Shown: positions 49,541 through 61,110 of the stretch, in pieces
How the letters are laid out: each line of letters opens with the position of its first letter
Numbering within the stretch: position 1 is the first letter of the stretch
Assembly: GCA_030248225.1 (NCBI GenBank)
Contig: JASANE010000611.1
Coordinates: 31,823-95,822, forward strand
Source: Trileptium ribeirensis
Taxonomy: Eukaryota; Nematoda; Enoplea; Enoplida; Thoracostomopsidae
Direction: 5' to 3'
DNA length: 64,000 nucleotides
The notes under the pieces: model-generated
Databases searched by the model: none
What the model was told of the DNA's origin: nothing
The model's input: the letters and a program-made list of their open reading frames with translations, nothing else
Translations under genes and position numbers: made by a program

Positions 49541-49622
<82 letters not shown>
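49490..49622. repeat. (AT)n microsatellite in the left palindrome arm
   Basis: About 130 bp of nearly pure TA dinucleotides, broken by a few 'tatgtatat' units. Its mirror is at 62401-62537 with a different interruption pattern and length. Frames that read IYIYIY through it are not genes. Confidence 0.95.
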
Positions 49623-49624
<2 letters not shown>

Positions 49625-50992
49625 GAAATTTGTCTGACTAGCGTACTCATCGGTAGGGCCCAAAAATTTACAAAGTTTACCTAGCATGTTTGTATATAAA
49701 ACTAATGGTAATCAACACGCACATAATTGTACAATGGCTGTACGATTGTGCTGCGATCCCTCCCCCAGACATTTTGCGGTCGTACTGTATGCCCTCGCCC
49801 CCTCAGACTTTTTCGGATTTGCGCCTTTAGCAGAGCTAAAGATATGTAACTGAAGTAGGGTGGTAAGGCACTTAATGAGAACTGTTAAGCGATTTATTTA
49901 TTGTAATAATGCTAAAAGAGGTTAATTTAGTATATCAGATTGCTCTTAAATTATGCATAAATTTCAGCTCTTTTTATAGTATAACGTATGTTGATGTCGA
50001 CCTTTTTTGTTAAACATTTGCTATGCTGAATCTACACGTAATGATGCGATAAATTATATATAAATTTATTACATAACAAAGATATATATATTATATGTAC
50101 ATATATCACTATAAATTTATATTTTGCCTGTTTTTATACCTCGCATGAGCATTACTTCTCTGGACGATAAAGCTTTGTCAATGCTACTTTTCGAATAAGC
50201 GTAACATTGCTAAATACAAAGCGGCGCTTTTTGCCACAGTGATAAAAATAGCACAGTTATGCTTAAACGTTTGTTATCGGTATTAAAGTCTAATATTAAA
50301 TATCAAATTTTACCTAATTTGTAAATAACCATTTTTATGCTACAAATCAAGCATACTTACGCTACAGTTTAATTAAGCTTTAGCCAATCTTAAATATTAT
50401 TAAGCATAAACCTTTTCTGTCTGTGCAGTTATTTGTAACGAATCATGTAATCCTTATGTGTATATTAATTTAAACGATTTGTAAATAATCATGTATATTC
50501 TGTATTACAATTCCAATAAGTTTTTTTACATTAAGTCTAGTCACACATTTGTTGTGCGACAATTATTACAGCTTATGCTGATATAATCATACATTTGTAT
50601 AAACAGATTGGTACACAATTGTAAGATTTGTTCGTCGCACAATTGTGCGTATTTGCGTAGATTTCTACGCAAAGTGCAGTTACATGTCACACAAAAAATT
50701 GTGCGAAATTATCACTACAAATTTTAAGAAACTAGGTTTGTGCCGTAAGGGCTTGTTTCGGCTTTTCTTGTTTTCCCGGTTCTGTATTTTGGTGCATTTT
50801 AAAGGCAACGAAACAAGTAACAGTTTTGCTATTGGCAACTCTGTCTCGGTAGCGCTTTTGTGTGTATACGTTTCGTGAAGCATTTATACTAAAGTGACAT
50901 ATTTACAACTTTATTTTTCACTAATTATGACTGTGACATAATTATTTGGCTATTTATAGAAAGTCCATAGCCCTTTCAATACTTATAAATAT

Positions 50993-51222
50993 CTACAGCC
51001 AATCTATCAGTTTTCGAGCCTGATCAGAATTCAAATTTCGATTTACTTCATCCTCGAACGTTTTTCGACCCATAGTATTCGACAAAGACTGAGCATATGC
51101 TGCTGTTGCTTTACGCATTGCTGTGTCACCGGTTTGATTGCCCTTCATAATGTCCCATAGGACTGGTAACGCGGACATATGAACGGTTTTAGATTTTGTC
51201 CTATAGGCGTTATCACAGATAT
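50993..51222 (-). CDS. TOGARAM1: TOGARAM final exon, left-arm copy, intact
   Basis: After acceptor 'gtttcag' (minus strand), 230 bp run open to TAG 50993-50995: D(I)CDNAYRTKSKTVHMSA, then LPVLWDIMKGNQTGD, MRKATAAYAQSLSNTMGR and a C-terminal ARKLIDWL. It parallels the end of human TOGARAM1 TOG4 (VVLWHLLGN, RTATAKLSKALFAQMGQ, KKSLEELL). A poly(A) signal AATAAA lies about 80 bp beyond the stop on this strand. The frame is intact here, unlike in the right arm. Confidence 0.85.
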
Positions 51223-52766
51223 CTGAAACTCTATATACAGATATATAGAAAAATATGTTACTAATTATGGAATTAAATATTATGCGGCGAATAAAGAACT
51301 AAATTAGCTCTTTCTGCCGGTTAAGCATCAAAAGAAGGACTTGATTACCTAAGCGTATTTCCATATTGGCACAACCGTCAGGCTGTGACATTGTTTTCAC
51401 TTTTTGTCACACTGCTCATTGTATGTTTAAATGCGTTGTACGGGATGGACTGCGATTATTTGGAAGATAACTACAAATTAGACCGTTAGAACCCCATTCC
51501 AAGGCATGCGGCAAATGTCTCTTATCTGATCACATTTAAGGCGAAGCATTTTAGTATGCGGTTCAATTAACTCCGTTGCATTATTATCTATATACATGAT
51601 TTAAAAATTATATTGTATACTATGGATTCCGACATGCTTATTATCTTCTGATAAACAAACTATTGAAATTATTAATACCGTTTACCGCTGCAAAACTTAA
51701 CAATTTTTCTGTGCGGATAGTATCTATCACCTTGAAAGTGATCATTAGGAAGTTCGTATTGCTATTGTCATGAGGAACTGGTGAAGAGCAATTATTTGCC
51801 AATTTATATATAAATATATAGATATATATTGTCAGGATGCTTTAGCTAGGTGTAGATGACAGTATATTAGCTTGGGATAGCATCTCGCATTGGCAAATAG
51901 ATATGTTTAAAATAACTTTCCAGGGTTTCAGGTTTTGTTTTCGAATAAACAAATTCACATTATATTTTTTCTGTTCCCCCCCTTGGTTTACGATCAGAAA
52001 TTGATCATCTACATTTTGGCCAGTTAGGATTTGTTATCCACTGTTTATTATGGAACTATAAAAATACCTAGTAAAACGTTAGAGTGCCTATTGCAAATTG
52101 GCTTAAACTGCTACTTCCCATATCATTACGGCATATATACGTCACAGTTGTTTTTTTGATCACACCTCTCGTGAAAAAGCAAGATGTGTTTGGTTCATGC
52201 AAAAGCTTTACAAAATATTATATAACAAACTTATACTTCTCAATGAGAGGATCTTGCATAGTTTTATCAGCCCATTTGGCTCTGAGAAGAGCCAAGATTG
52301 AAATATCGCTACAAAACGAAATGTGCAAATTCTCAAAGTTAGTTTTCCATCTGCGCTGTTCTTGGGAGAATTTGGCCAGGAAATTATCGGAATAATCCAA
52401 ACGAACAGTTAGATTCCGCTACGTGTCAAATATAACCTGCGAAACTCGGTTAATCCCGTTATAACAAGCTATGCTTGACATATAACCGCCAAAATTTTTT
52501 CTTGTATTTCAATTAAGAAAAATCGCCTCGCCTCACTCGCTCCGTTTCAATAAGACAAAATCGCCACAAGACTTGCAGGTCAAATTTATCTATATACGTT
52601 GTCGTTAAACTAAGTTGCGCATTTAATCTAAGCTTTTGTATAAATATGCGGGCCTTACGGTAAACTAGGCTGTCACCCCAGAACATATCGCAATAAGCTC
52701 TTTTTATAACCTTTCATGCTAGGCCGGTCAGCTTCTCTTGGGAACAACGACTCATAAATTACTAAC

Positions 52767-52853
52767 CTGCTAAGAAAGGCAGCATTTCAGGCTTTTGTTT
52801 AATGTTTGCAGCTTTCGTCGCCATAGAGAACGGCTGTATCAACGCTGAGTTAT
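52767..52853 (-). CDS. TOGARAM1: TOGARAM penultimate TOG4 exon, left-arm copy
   Basis: 87 bp between 'atttcag' and donor gttagt on the minus strand. It reads NSALIQPFSMATKAANIKQK and then PEMLPFLA, equivalent to human LLLQPFCTKAQFLNGKAKQD. The sequence is identical to the right-arm copy. Phase 1 in and 1 out fits the flanking exons. A long + strand open frame across the same DNA is only its antisense. Confidence 0.85.
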
Positions 52854-55229
52854 CTGAAATTTTAATTACACTGATAATGTTGATAATAGATATACTGTTC
52901 ACATTTTTTGACCAAGTTCAGGAGCTCGAGAGAAAACTGGTTTCGGCTTATAAATATTCCGGATTACCAAAGCCCCTATACAGTCTTCTTTCAAGCTGTG
53001 TAACAATGTGTAGCTCTTCTAAAGGTGCAATACTGACAGCAGGTTATATACAATGTCGGCTATATAAATATTATCACAGTAGTTTTTATCCAAGAAGTAA
53101 TCCCAATAATCATTTGTAAGACATATTTAGGCGTTTGCAAATTATTAGCTATTATTTTCGAATGTTTTCCCATATATTAGTGGACTTTTTAATGTAGATA
53201 TATATTGCATAGGACCAATACTGTTTTCAAGCACTCCACGAGAAAAATGGTAGAATTTAAATTTCAGTACTAAATAAAATAATTCTTCCGATATGTTACC
53301 ATGTTTCTTTGTTGAAATGCACTGATTAATTATAACTATGGATCATGAATGGGCGGGTATTACTAATTTAGTCTTCAAATGTGTTTAACCATTGGTATAT
53401 AATAAAAAGAATGTATCTGTTTTCATTTCCAAGAGTAGGTGTTTAACAAGCCAACTTTTAGACCAAAACACTAAACTTTTAAACCAATTCTGGTTTGCTT
53501 CGATAACATGGTAAACTTCCAAATTGCTGCGTTAAAATTTTGTTATAGCACATGTTAAAATATTGCATGTACAGGCCCAACAAGAATCCAATAAGCCTTT
53601 AGAAAACAAATAAGAGAGCAAAAAAACAACCGATTCTGTATAAAAATTTCGTAGATATGTTTGTTGTAACTATGGATTGTTAGTGATTGGTGATATTTTT
53701 GAATGTTGACAGTTTGTGTAACTATAATCTCAAACTATATCATATTGTTTTTTCAACATCGGACAAACTCCGGGTGGATGACCAAAAGCAATATCTTATA
53801 CCTGAGTTTGCAAATATTTCGGTGCTATAATAATACATGGCTTTAGAATAGTTGATTGTTGGTTTTTATTGGCTTGAGTTTTCTTTGTGCATGTATGCTT
53901 TTGCGGTTACTGCTTAGCTCACATTCATAATCATATTCTGCTTCGAATAAAGGTACAAAACGTTTCCAAAGCCAGAATCGACCAAATGTTTTTGTTATCG
54001 CCTGCACGTTTGCAAAGATGTTTTGCATCACCGTCGATACTCACTGTCCTGAATGCTAAAAATACTTCACCGAACATGGCTCACGACACGTGCAACTACG
54101 AATGGTTTAGATACATTAATAGAGTTTTATAGTTATCTGCTACGATGTAAAACGCAGAGTCAAATTTGAATCAGTTGAATATATAAAGGACTATAAAATG
54201 CACTATTATTGCGCCAATTCGACACATCGCTTAGTTTTTTTGGATTCATACTAGCTAACACAGCCTTTTACATAGCGCCTGCTAAAAGAAATAAACCTTC
54301 CACTCTTTTAAGCAGCGTTCAGTAAAGGTAGAATTTTCGTGTCGATCACAGCACCCACTGTCCAATAAAGGCATCCACTAAGTGGCCACCAGACAAAAAT
54401 CGGGTAGAAATTTTCATAGCTACATGAGATTACCAAATTCCCAGGACATTGCTCACTGAACTGGATCACTATGGCGTTTTAATGGCGCGGACAAAACGAA
54501 GCCCTAGTCATTTCGATAATACCGCTTACTGCTGATCATGTATCAGTCAGAATGTTATGGTATCCGCTACCCACGCGCTTGAGATTGGAGCCAGTACTCG
54601 GCCCGGCCTGTGGGTACTAGTGAGTACCCATATAGCACAGCTGTGCTTATCTAAAATGGTATAGACTATTCGGCGGCGCGTTATGCTATGTTTTTCTGTT
54701 TTCTAAAAAATATGAGTTGTTTTTATTGTTATAAACTATGCAAGATATGCATGGCTGAATGTATATATACGTTCATTACGAGTATTGACCCAAGTGAAAT
54801 TTACTCGCCATTGTACGTAGAAAGTTTCGTATAACTTCTCTTTATTTTAACTGTACACAATTAATAGTCCATGCGAACATTATTTCCAAGTTTAAAATTC
54901 TGTATCATAACATGTACGTGGTAGGTGTTATATTATATCTACATTTTGGGTCATGCGCATTTGAGTATACCGATTTGAACATTGTTAACCAATATTCAAC
55001 CACTAGTAAATAGTAGTGTATTTTGGCACAATTAGTACTACTGGTTGGATGATGCTGAAAAAGACAATTTACTCTGTTTATTAGTTGTTTTGCTTTTACT
55101 TTGCTTATTGTTATCTATTTTGCTTATTAACCATGCTTATATTGACAATTTTACTTGTTTTACCTTTCGACAAGATATACAAGGTGCTCAGATTTTCCAC
55201 ACATCTCTTTGAAGTTTGTTAAACCTTAC

Positions 55230-55361
55230 CAAAATATTCGATCATATTTTCTAAACTCTCGATTGTTAAGCGTTTAATGGTTTCGCTCTTGGTCGAGAGT
55301 TGTGCTGCATGAGCTTTAATAAGAGCAGCTTGTACACCGGTTGCATCATTTAAATATTTTC
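55230..55361 (-). pseudogene. TOGARAM1: TOGARAM TOG4 exon, left-arm copy, cut by the palindrome breakpoint
   Basis: Only the last 132 bp of the 226 bp exon are present, ending at a normal gtaagg donor (minus strand). The breakpoint at 55361/55362 falls in the codons before LNDATGVQAALIKAHAAQ. Upstream coding sequence on this strand is missing, so the left-arm gene copy has no 5' part. Confidence 0.85.
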
Positions 55362-55379
55362 GTATTTTTTGTTTTATAG

Positions 55380-55459
55380 ACTTTACAGAATATATGTTCC
55401 CACATGACAGCCTAAGGCCCGAGGAAATTTTAGCCGTTTTATCAAAATTACAAAAATTT
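55380..55459 (+). CDS. Possible TOGARAM exon: end of TOG3
   Basis: After 'gttttatag' the frame reads FTEYMFPHDSLRPEEILAVL then SKLQKF. This resembles the close of human TOGARAM1 TOG3, FDKMLEKYIPAKDLPYLRDI. A TAA follows at 55460 with no clear donor before it, so the exon end is unresolved. It may end earlier at a gtttta, or carry a stop. It begins only 18 bp after the palindrome breakpoint. Confidence 0.4.
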
Positions 55460-56004
55460 TAAGGCTAAGCTTGGAAGAATGCGGAAAATTATAAGGAAAC
55501 ATTGGGGAGACGGTGGAAAAATTATTGATTATTTTTCGCTTATCCTCACCGCCGCTGGAGATCTTTTACACCACGGAAGTTGGGCACGTATAAAATACAT
55601 AGTACGTTGGAATGCTGGGCGTTGAGAAATGCTCTTCATAATTCCCTATCCTTCAGGAACCCTAAGTTTGTCGTGTCCGGTTGAATGGTAACCTCGTGAA
55701 TGCTTATGCGCCAAAAACCGTTGCCCCTATAAGAGCGCCGTTATGTGCAACGATAACAATACATAATAATGTAATAATATTAAGTTATACTGGAAAATAC
55801 TAGTCTTGATAACGAACAGAGGTGGTCAGTATGAAAACCCGTTATCGTGAAACCATGTGTTAACCCTTCCACACTCAATTCTGTCAATTGATGTTGACGT
55901 TCATTGCCACACGTTGTGTTAACCGGGCTTATCGCACGGCGTACCCTTTCACGTGCTTTGTTATTAGCTCGCTTTAGCAATATTCCTTAAGGAACCGACC
56001 AACA

Positions 56005-56240
56005 GCTCGCGGGTAGCTCAATGGTTTGCATAAGCCGCTTTCTCCAGTACAGCCCGGGTTCAATCCGTGGCGCTGGCTTGAATTTGTCCTAGAACAAATT
56101 AGTTGGGCGCTAAAGGCTTAACAAAAATTAGTGCGTTACGGCGAAATAAAGAGCGAGCATGTAAAATCGAGTGACCACTCTTTTGTAACTTCAAAAAATC
56201 TGAACTAAAACGGAGTAAATAAAGTTAAACAACGCACGGC
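56005..56240 (+). mobile_element. tRNA-derived SINE-like element
   Basis: It carries both internal RNA polymerase III promoter boxes at tRNA spacing: box A 'tagctcaatgg' at 56014-56024 and box B 'ggttcaatcc' at 56057-56066. The T-stem has a mismatch and the rest does not fold into a full cloverleaf, so a working tRNA is unlikely. An unrelated tail with 'ttagttgggcgctaaaggc' follows, as in tRNA-head SINEs. The far end is approximate. Confidence 0.6.
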
Positions 56241-56434
56241 GATATTACGAAATGAAATGCGATAATATGTAAAATAGCCTTCGACACCACTCGAACGAAC
56301 AATAACTGCACCGAACTTTTGTAAAAACAGGAAAACAATGGGGCGACAGATTACAATACAGCAACCCGTTAACATCGGTATCAAGTTTTTCGTTGCGTTA
56401 ATTTCTGCTTGAAGTTACCGGTCCGGGATTTCAG

Positions 56435-56505
56435 AGAGAGTAGCTCTGTGGTTAGATGATGTAAAACCTAAGGTTTGTGAGCTGGAAACCCGTTTTGCAG
56501 TTATT
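56435..56505 (+). CDS. TOGARAM1: TOGARAM exon: start of TOG4
   Basis: After 'ggatttcag' the frame reads RVALWLDDVKPKVCELETRF and on to AVI. It runs parallel to the human stretch DRINGIKQLLSDTENNQDLV that opens TOG4, and leads in phase 0 into the next exon's LYEAY. The donor is either gtctaa at 56506 or gttatt at 56500; neither is strong, so the last two codons are uncertain. Confidence 0.55.
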
Positions 56506-56553
56506 GTCTAATTTTTCTAAATATGATGTTAGCTTGAACAAATTTCGTTGTAG

Positions 56554-56779
56554 TTGTACGAAGCATATGCTCGTCGTATCAACGATATCAACAGCAAAGT
56601 TGCAACAAGTGCACTCGAGTGTTCGGAGTCGATATTTGAAAATACTGGAAAATATTTAAATGATGCAACCGGTGTACAAGCTGCTCTTATTAAAGCTCAT
56701 GCAGCACAACTCTCGACCAAGAGCGAAACCATTAAACGCTTAACAATCGAGAGTTTAGAAAATATGATCGAATATTTTG
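56554..56779 (+). CDS. TOGARAM1: TOGARAM TOG4 exon, full copy
   Basis: TOGARAM proteins (crescerins; C. elegans CHE-12) carry TOG HEAT-repeat domains and control ciliary microtubules. This 226 bp exon begins after 'cgttgtag' and ends at gtaagg (phase 0 in, phase 1 out). It reads LYEAYARRINDINSKVATSA, a close match to human IFDAFKSRLHDSNSKVNLVA. It continues with GKYLNDATGVQAALIKAHA and ETIKRLTIESLENMIEYF. Two HEAT helix pairs are apparent. Positions 56554-56647 lie in the spacer and the rest in the right arm. Confidence 0.88.
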
Positions 56780-59158
56780 GTAAGGTTCTCCTCTACAAAC
56801 TTCAAAGAGATGTGTGGGAAATCTGAGCACCTTGTATATCTTGTCGAAAGGTAAAACAAGTAAAATTGTCAATATAAGCATGGTTAATAAGCAAAATAGA
56901 TAACAATAAGCAAAGTAAAAGCAAAACAACTAATAAGCAGAGTAAATTGTCTTTTTCAGCATGATCCAACCAGTAGTACTAATTGTGCCAAAATACACTA
57001 CTATTTACTAGTGGTTGAATATTGGTTAACAATGTTCAAATCGGTATACTCAAATGCGCATGACCCAAAATGTAGATATAATATAACACCTACCACGTAC
57101 ATGTTATGATACAGAATTTTAAACTTGGAAATAATGTTCGCATGGACTATTAATTGTGTACAGTTAAAATAAAGAGAAGTTATACGAAACTTTCTACGTA
57201 CAATGGCGAGTAAATTTCACTTGGGTCAATCTTGAAATGAACGTATATATACATTCAGCCATGCATATCTTGCATAGTTTATAACAATAAAAACAACTCA
57301 TATTTTTTAGAAAACAGAAAAACATAGCATAACGCGCCGCCGAATAGTCTATACCATTTTAGACAAGCACAGCTGTGCTATATGGGTACTCACTAGTACC
57401 CACAGGCCGGGCCGAGTACTGGCTCCAATCTCAAGCGCGTGGGTAGCGGATACCATAACATTCTGACTGATACATGATCAGCAGTAAGCGGTATTATCGA
57501 AATGACTAGGGCTTCGTTTTGTCCGCGCCATTAAAACGCCATAGTGATCCAGTTCAGTGACCAATGTCCTGGGAATTTGGTAATCTCATGTAGCTATGAA
57601 AATTTCTACCCGATTTTTGTCTGGTGGCCACTTAGTGGATGCCTTTATTGGACAGTGGGTGCTGTGATCGACACGAAAATTCTACCTTTACTGAACGCTG
57701 CTTAAAAGAGTGGAAGGTTTATTTCTTTTAGCAGGCGCTATGTAAAAGGCTGCGTTAGCTAGTATGAATCCAAAAAAACTAAGCGATGTGTCGAATTGGC
57801 GCAATAATAGTGCATTTTATAGTCCTTTATATATTCAACTGATTCAAATTTGACTCTGCGTTTTACATCGTAGCAGATAACTATAAAACTCTATTAATGT
57901 ATCTAAACCATTCGTAGTTGCACGTGTCGTGAGCCATGTTCGGTGAAGTATTTTTAGCATTCAGGACAGTGAGTATCGACGGTGATGCAAAACATCTTTG
58001 CAAACGTGCAGGCGATAACAAAAACATTTGGTCGATTCTGGCTTTGGAAACGTTTTGTACCTTTATTCGAAGCAGAATATGATTATGAATGCGAGCTAAG
58101 CAGTAACCGCAAAAGCATACATGCACAAAGAAAACTCAAGCCAATAAAAACCAACAATCAACTATTCTAAAGCCATGTATTATTATAGCACCGAAATATT
58201 TGCAAACTCAGGTATAAGATATTGCTTTTGGTCATCCACCCGGAGTTTGTCCGATGTTGAAAAAACAATATGATATAGTTTGAGATTATAGTTACACAAA
58301 CTGTCAACATTCAAAAATATCACCAATCATTAACAATCCATAGTTACAACAAACATATCTACGAAATTTTTATACAGAATCGGTTGTTTTTTTGCTCTCT
58401 TATTTGTTTTCTAAAGGCTTATTGGATTCTTGTTGGGCCTGTACATGCAATATTTTAACATGTGCTATAACAAAATTTTAACGCAGCAATTTGGAAGTTT
58501 ACCATGTTATCGAAACAAACCAGAATTGGTTTAAAAGTTTAGTGTTTTGGTCTAAAAGTTGGCTTGTTAAACACCTACTCTTGGAAATGAAAACAGATAC
58601 ATTCTTTATTATATACCAATGGTTAAACACATTTTGAAGACTAAATTAGTAATACCCGCCCATTCATGATCCATAGTTATAATTAATCAGTGCATTTCAA
58701 CAAAGAAACATGGTAACATATCGGAAGAATTATTTTATTTAGTACTGAAATTTAAATTCTACCATTTTTCTCGTGGAGTGCTTGAAAACAGTATTGGTCC
58801 TATGCAATATATATCTACATTAAAAAGTCCACTAATATATGGGAAAACATTCGAAAATAATAGCTAATAATTTGCAAACGCCTAAATATGTCTTACAAAT
58901 GATTATTGGGATTACTTCTTGGATAAAAACTACTGTGATAATATTTATATAGCCGACATTGTATATAACCTGCTGTCAGTATTGCACCTTTAGAAGAGCT
59001 ACACATTGTTACACAGCTTGAAAGAAGACTGTATAGGGGCTTTGGTAATCCGGAATATTTATAAGCCGAAACCAGTTTTCTCTCGAGCTCCTGAACTTGG
59101 TCAAAAAATGTGAACAGTATATCTATTATCAACATTATCAGTGTAATTAAAATTTCAG

Positions 59159-59245
59159 ATAACTCAGCGTTGATACAGCCGTTCTCTATGGCGACGAAAG
59201 CTGCAAACATTAAACAAAAGCCTGAAATGCTGCCTTTCTTAGCAG
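59159..59245 (+). CDS. TOGARAM1: TOGARAM penultimate TOG4 exon, right-arm copy
   Basis: Acceptor 'aatttcag', donor gttagt, 87 bp, phase 1 in and 1 out. The split Asp codon G|AT joins EYF to D-NSALIQPFSMATKAANIK. The result matches human DNYLLLQPFCTKAQFLNGK. Identical to the left-arm copy, so recent duplication or allelic origin is implied. The 105-codon open frame on the opposite strand is a shadow. Confidence 0.87.
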
Positions 59246-60791
59246 GTTAGTAATTTATGAGTCGTTGTTCCCAAGAGAAGCTGACCCGCCTAGCATGAAA
59301 GGTTATAAAAAAGAGCTTATTGCGATATGTTCTGGGGTGACAGCCTAGTTTACCGTAAGGCCCGCATATTTATACAAAAGCTTAGATTAAATGCGCAACT
59401 TAGTTTAACGACAACGTATATAGATAAATTTGACCTGCAAGTCTTGTGGCGATTTTGTCTTATTGAAACGGAGCGAGTGAGGCGAGGCGATTTTTCTTAA
59501 TTGAAATACAAGAAAAAATTTTGGCGGTTATATGTCAAGCATAGCTTGTTATAACGGGATTAACCGAGTTTCGCAGGTTATATTTGACACGTAGCGGAAT
59601 CTAACTGTTCGTTTGGATTATTCCGATAATTTCCTGGCCAAATTCTCCCAAGAACAGCGCAGATGGAAAACTAACTTTGAGAATTTGCACATTTCGTTTT
59701 GTAGCGATATTTCAATCTTGGCTCTTCTCAGAGCCAAATGGGCTGATAAAACTATGCAAGATCCTCTCATTGAGAAGTATAAGTTTGTTATATAATATTT
59801 TGTAAAGCTTTTGCATGAACCAAACACATCTTGCTTTTTCACGAGAGGTGTGATCAAAAAAACAACTGTGACGTATATATGCCGTAATGATATGGGAAGT
59901 AGCAGTTTAAGCCAATTTGCAATAGGCACTCTAACGTTTTACTAGGTATTTTTATAGTTCCATAATAAACAGTGGATAACAAATCCTAACTGGCCAAAAT
60001 GTAGATGATCAATTTCTGATCGTAAACCAAGGGGGGAACAGAAAAAATATAATGTGAATTTGTTTATTCGAAAACAAAACCTGAAACCCTGGAAAGTTAT
60101 TTTAAACATATCTATTTGCCAATGCGAGATGCTATCCCAAGCTAATATACTGTCATCTACACCTAGCTAAAGCATCCTGACAATATATATCTATATATTT
60201 ATATATAAATTGGCAAATAATTGCTCTTCACCAGTTCCTCATGACAATAGCAATACGAACTTCCTAATGATCACTTTCAAGGTGATAGATACTATCCGCA
60301 CAGAAAAATTGTTAAGTTTTGCAGCGGTAAACGGTATTAATAATTTCAATAGTTTGTTTATCAGAAGATAATAAGCATGTCGGAATCCATAGTATACAAT
60401 ATAATTTTTAAATCATGTATATAGATAATAATGCAACGGAGTTAATTGAACCGCATACTAAAATGCTTCGCCTTAAATGTGATCAGATAAGAGACATTTG
60501 CCGCATGCCTTGGAATGGGGTTCTAATGGTCTAATTTGTAGTTATCTTCCAAATAATCGCAGTCCATCCCGTACAACGCATTTAAACATACAATGAGCAG
60601 TGTGACAAAAAGTGAAAACAATGTCACAGCCTGACGGTTGTGCCAATATGGAAATACGCTCAGGTAATCAAGTCCTTCTTTTGATGCTTAACCGGCAGAA
60701 AAGCTAATTTAGTTCTTTATTCGCCGCATAATATTTAATTCCATAATTAGTAACATATTTTTCTATATATGTCTGTATATAGAGTTTTCAG

Positions 60792-61027
60792 ATATCTGTG
60801 ATAACGCCTATAGGACCGCAGAAATCTAAAACCGTTCATATGTCCGCGTTACCAGTCCTATGGGACATTATGAAGGGCAATCAAACCGGTGACACAGCGA
60901 ATGCGTAAAGCAACAGCAGCATATGCTCAGTCTTTGTCGAATACTATGGGTCGAAAAACGTTCGAGGATGAAGTAAATCGAAATTTGAATTACTGATCAG
61001 GCTCGAAAACTGATAGATTGGCTGTAG
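60792..61027 (+). pseudogene. TOGARAM1: TOGARAM final exon, right-arm copy, frameshifted
   Basis: Same exon as 50993-51222 but with three insertions relative to it: four bases after AYR near 60817 that bring an immediate TAA, one base in 'acagcgaatg' near 60899, and one in 'gaattactg' near 60990. The net +6 restores the frame only for the final residues. The poly(A) signal at 61105-61110 is kept. This is the copy continuous with the upstream exons, so as written the gene would lose its C-terminal helices. Consensus error, a null allele or true decay are all possible. Confidence 0.8.
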
Positions 61028-61104
61028 ATATTTATAAGTATTGAAAGGGCTATGGACTTTCTATAAATAGCCAAATAATTATGTTACAGTCATAATTAGT
61101 GAAA

Positions 61105-61110
61105 AATAAA
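61105..61110 (+). promoter_or_regulatory. Poly(A) signal AATAAA of the TOGARAM gene
   Basis: Canonical hexamer about 80 bp after the stop codon at 61025-61027. It has an exact mirror downstream of the left-arm stop near 50909. Confidence 0.6.

Larger units (their letters stand above)
48069..55361 (+). repeat. Left arm of the ~16 kb palindrome (7.3 kb)
   Basis: Reverse complement of 56648-63975, nearly identical base for base, with scattered substitutions and small indels. Paired coordinates sum to about 112,009 near the centre and 112,044 at the outer edge, so net length change is only about 35 bp. Homology stops at about 48069 on the outside and at 55361 on the inside. The arm carries on its minus strand three exons of the TOGARAM 3' end and a poly(A) signal, plus an (AT)n tract. 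Confidence 0.95.
55362..56647. other. Palindrome spacer (1,286 bp), single copy
   Basis: The only unique sequence between the arms. On the + strand it holds a likely TOG3 exon (55380-55459), a tRNA-like SINE (56005-56240), the exon at 56435-56505 and the first part of the exon starting at 56554. It is therefore a natural piece of the TOGARAM locus, continuous with the right arm. Confidence 0.85.

Noticed and set aside
49387..49687. Frames with long IYIYIY runs (also 62336-62730)
   Set aside because: Translations of the (AT)n microsatellite.
52218..52400. 60-codon minus-strand frame beginning MDYSDNFLAKFSQ, mirrored at 59613-59795
   Set aside because: It looks protein-like, but human TOGARAM1 continues directly between the exons on either side, leaving no room for it. 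Kept only as a possible alternative exon.
52802..53119. 105-codon open frame, identical in both palindrome arms
   Set aside because: It overlaps the TOGARAM penultimate exon on the opposite strand, which has splice sites, correct phase and human homology. Identity between arms only reflects the palindrome.
53843..54132. Mirror open frames in both arms on both strands (also 57881-58170)
   Set aside because: Both strands are open over the same DNA and neither has splice or homology support. They lie in the TOGARAM intron.
55960..56080. Functional tRNA gene at the A/B boxes near 56014-56066
   Set aside because: The T-stem is mismatched and no complete cloverleaf or acceptor stem forms. A SINE head fits better.
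56430..56500. Second tRNA-like segment ('gtagctctgtggttag')
   Set aside because: It has an A-box-like run but no B box, and it is better explained as the TOG4 exon starting at 56435.
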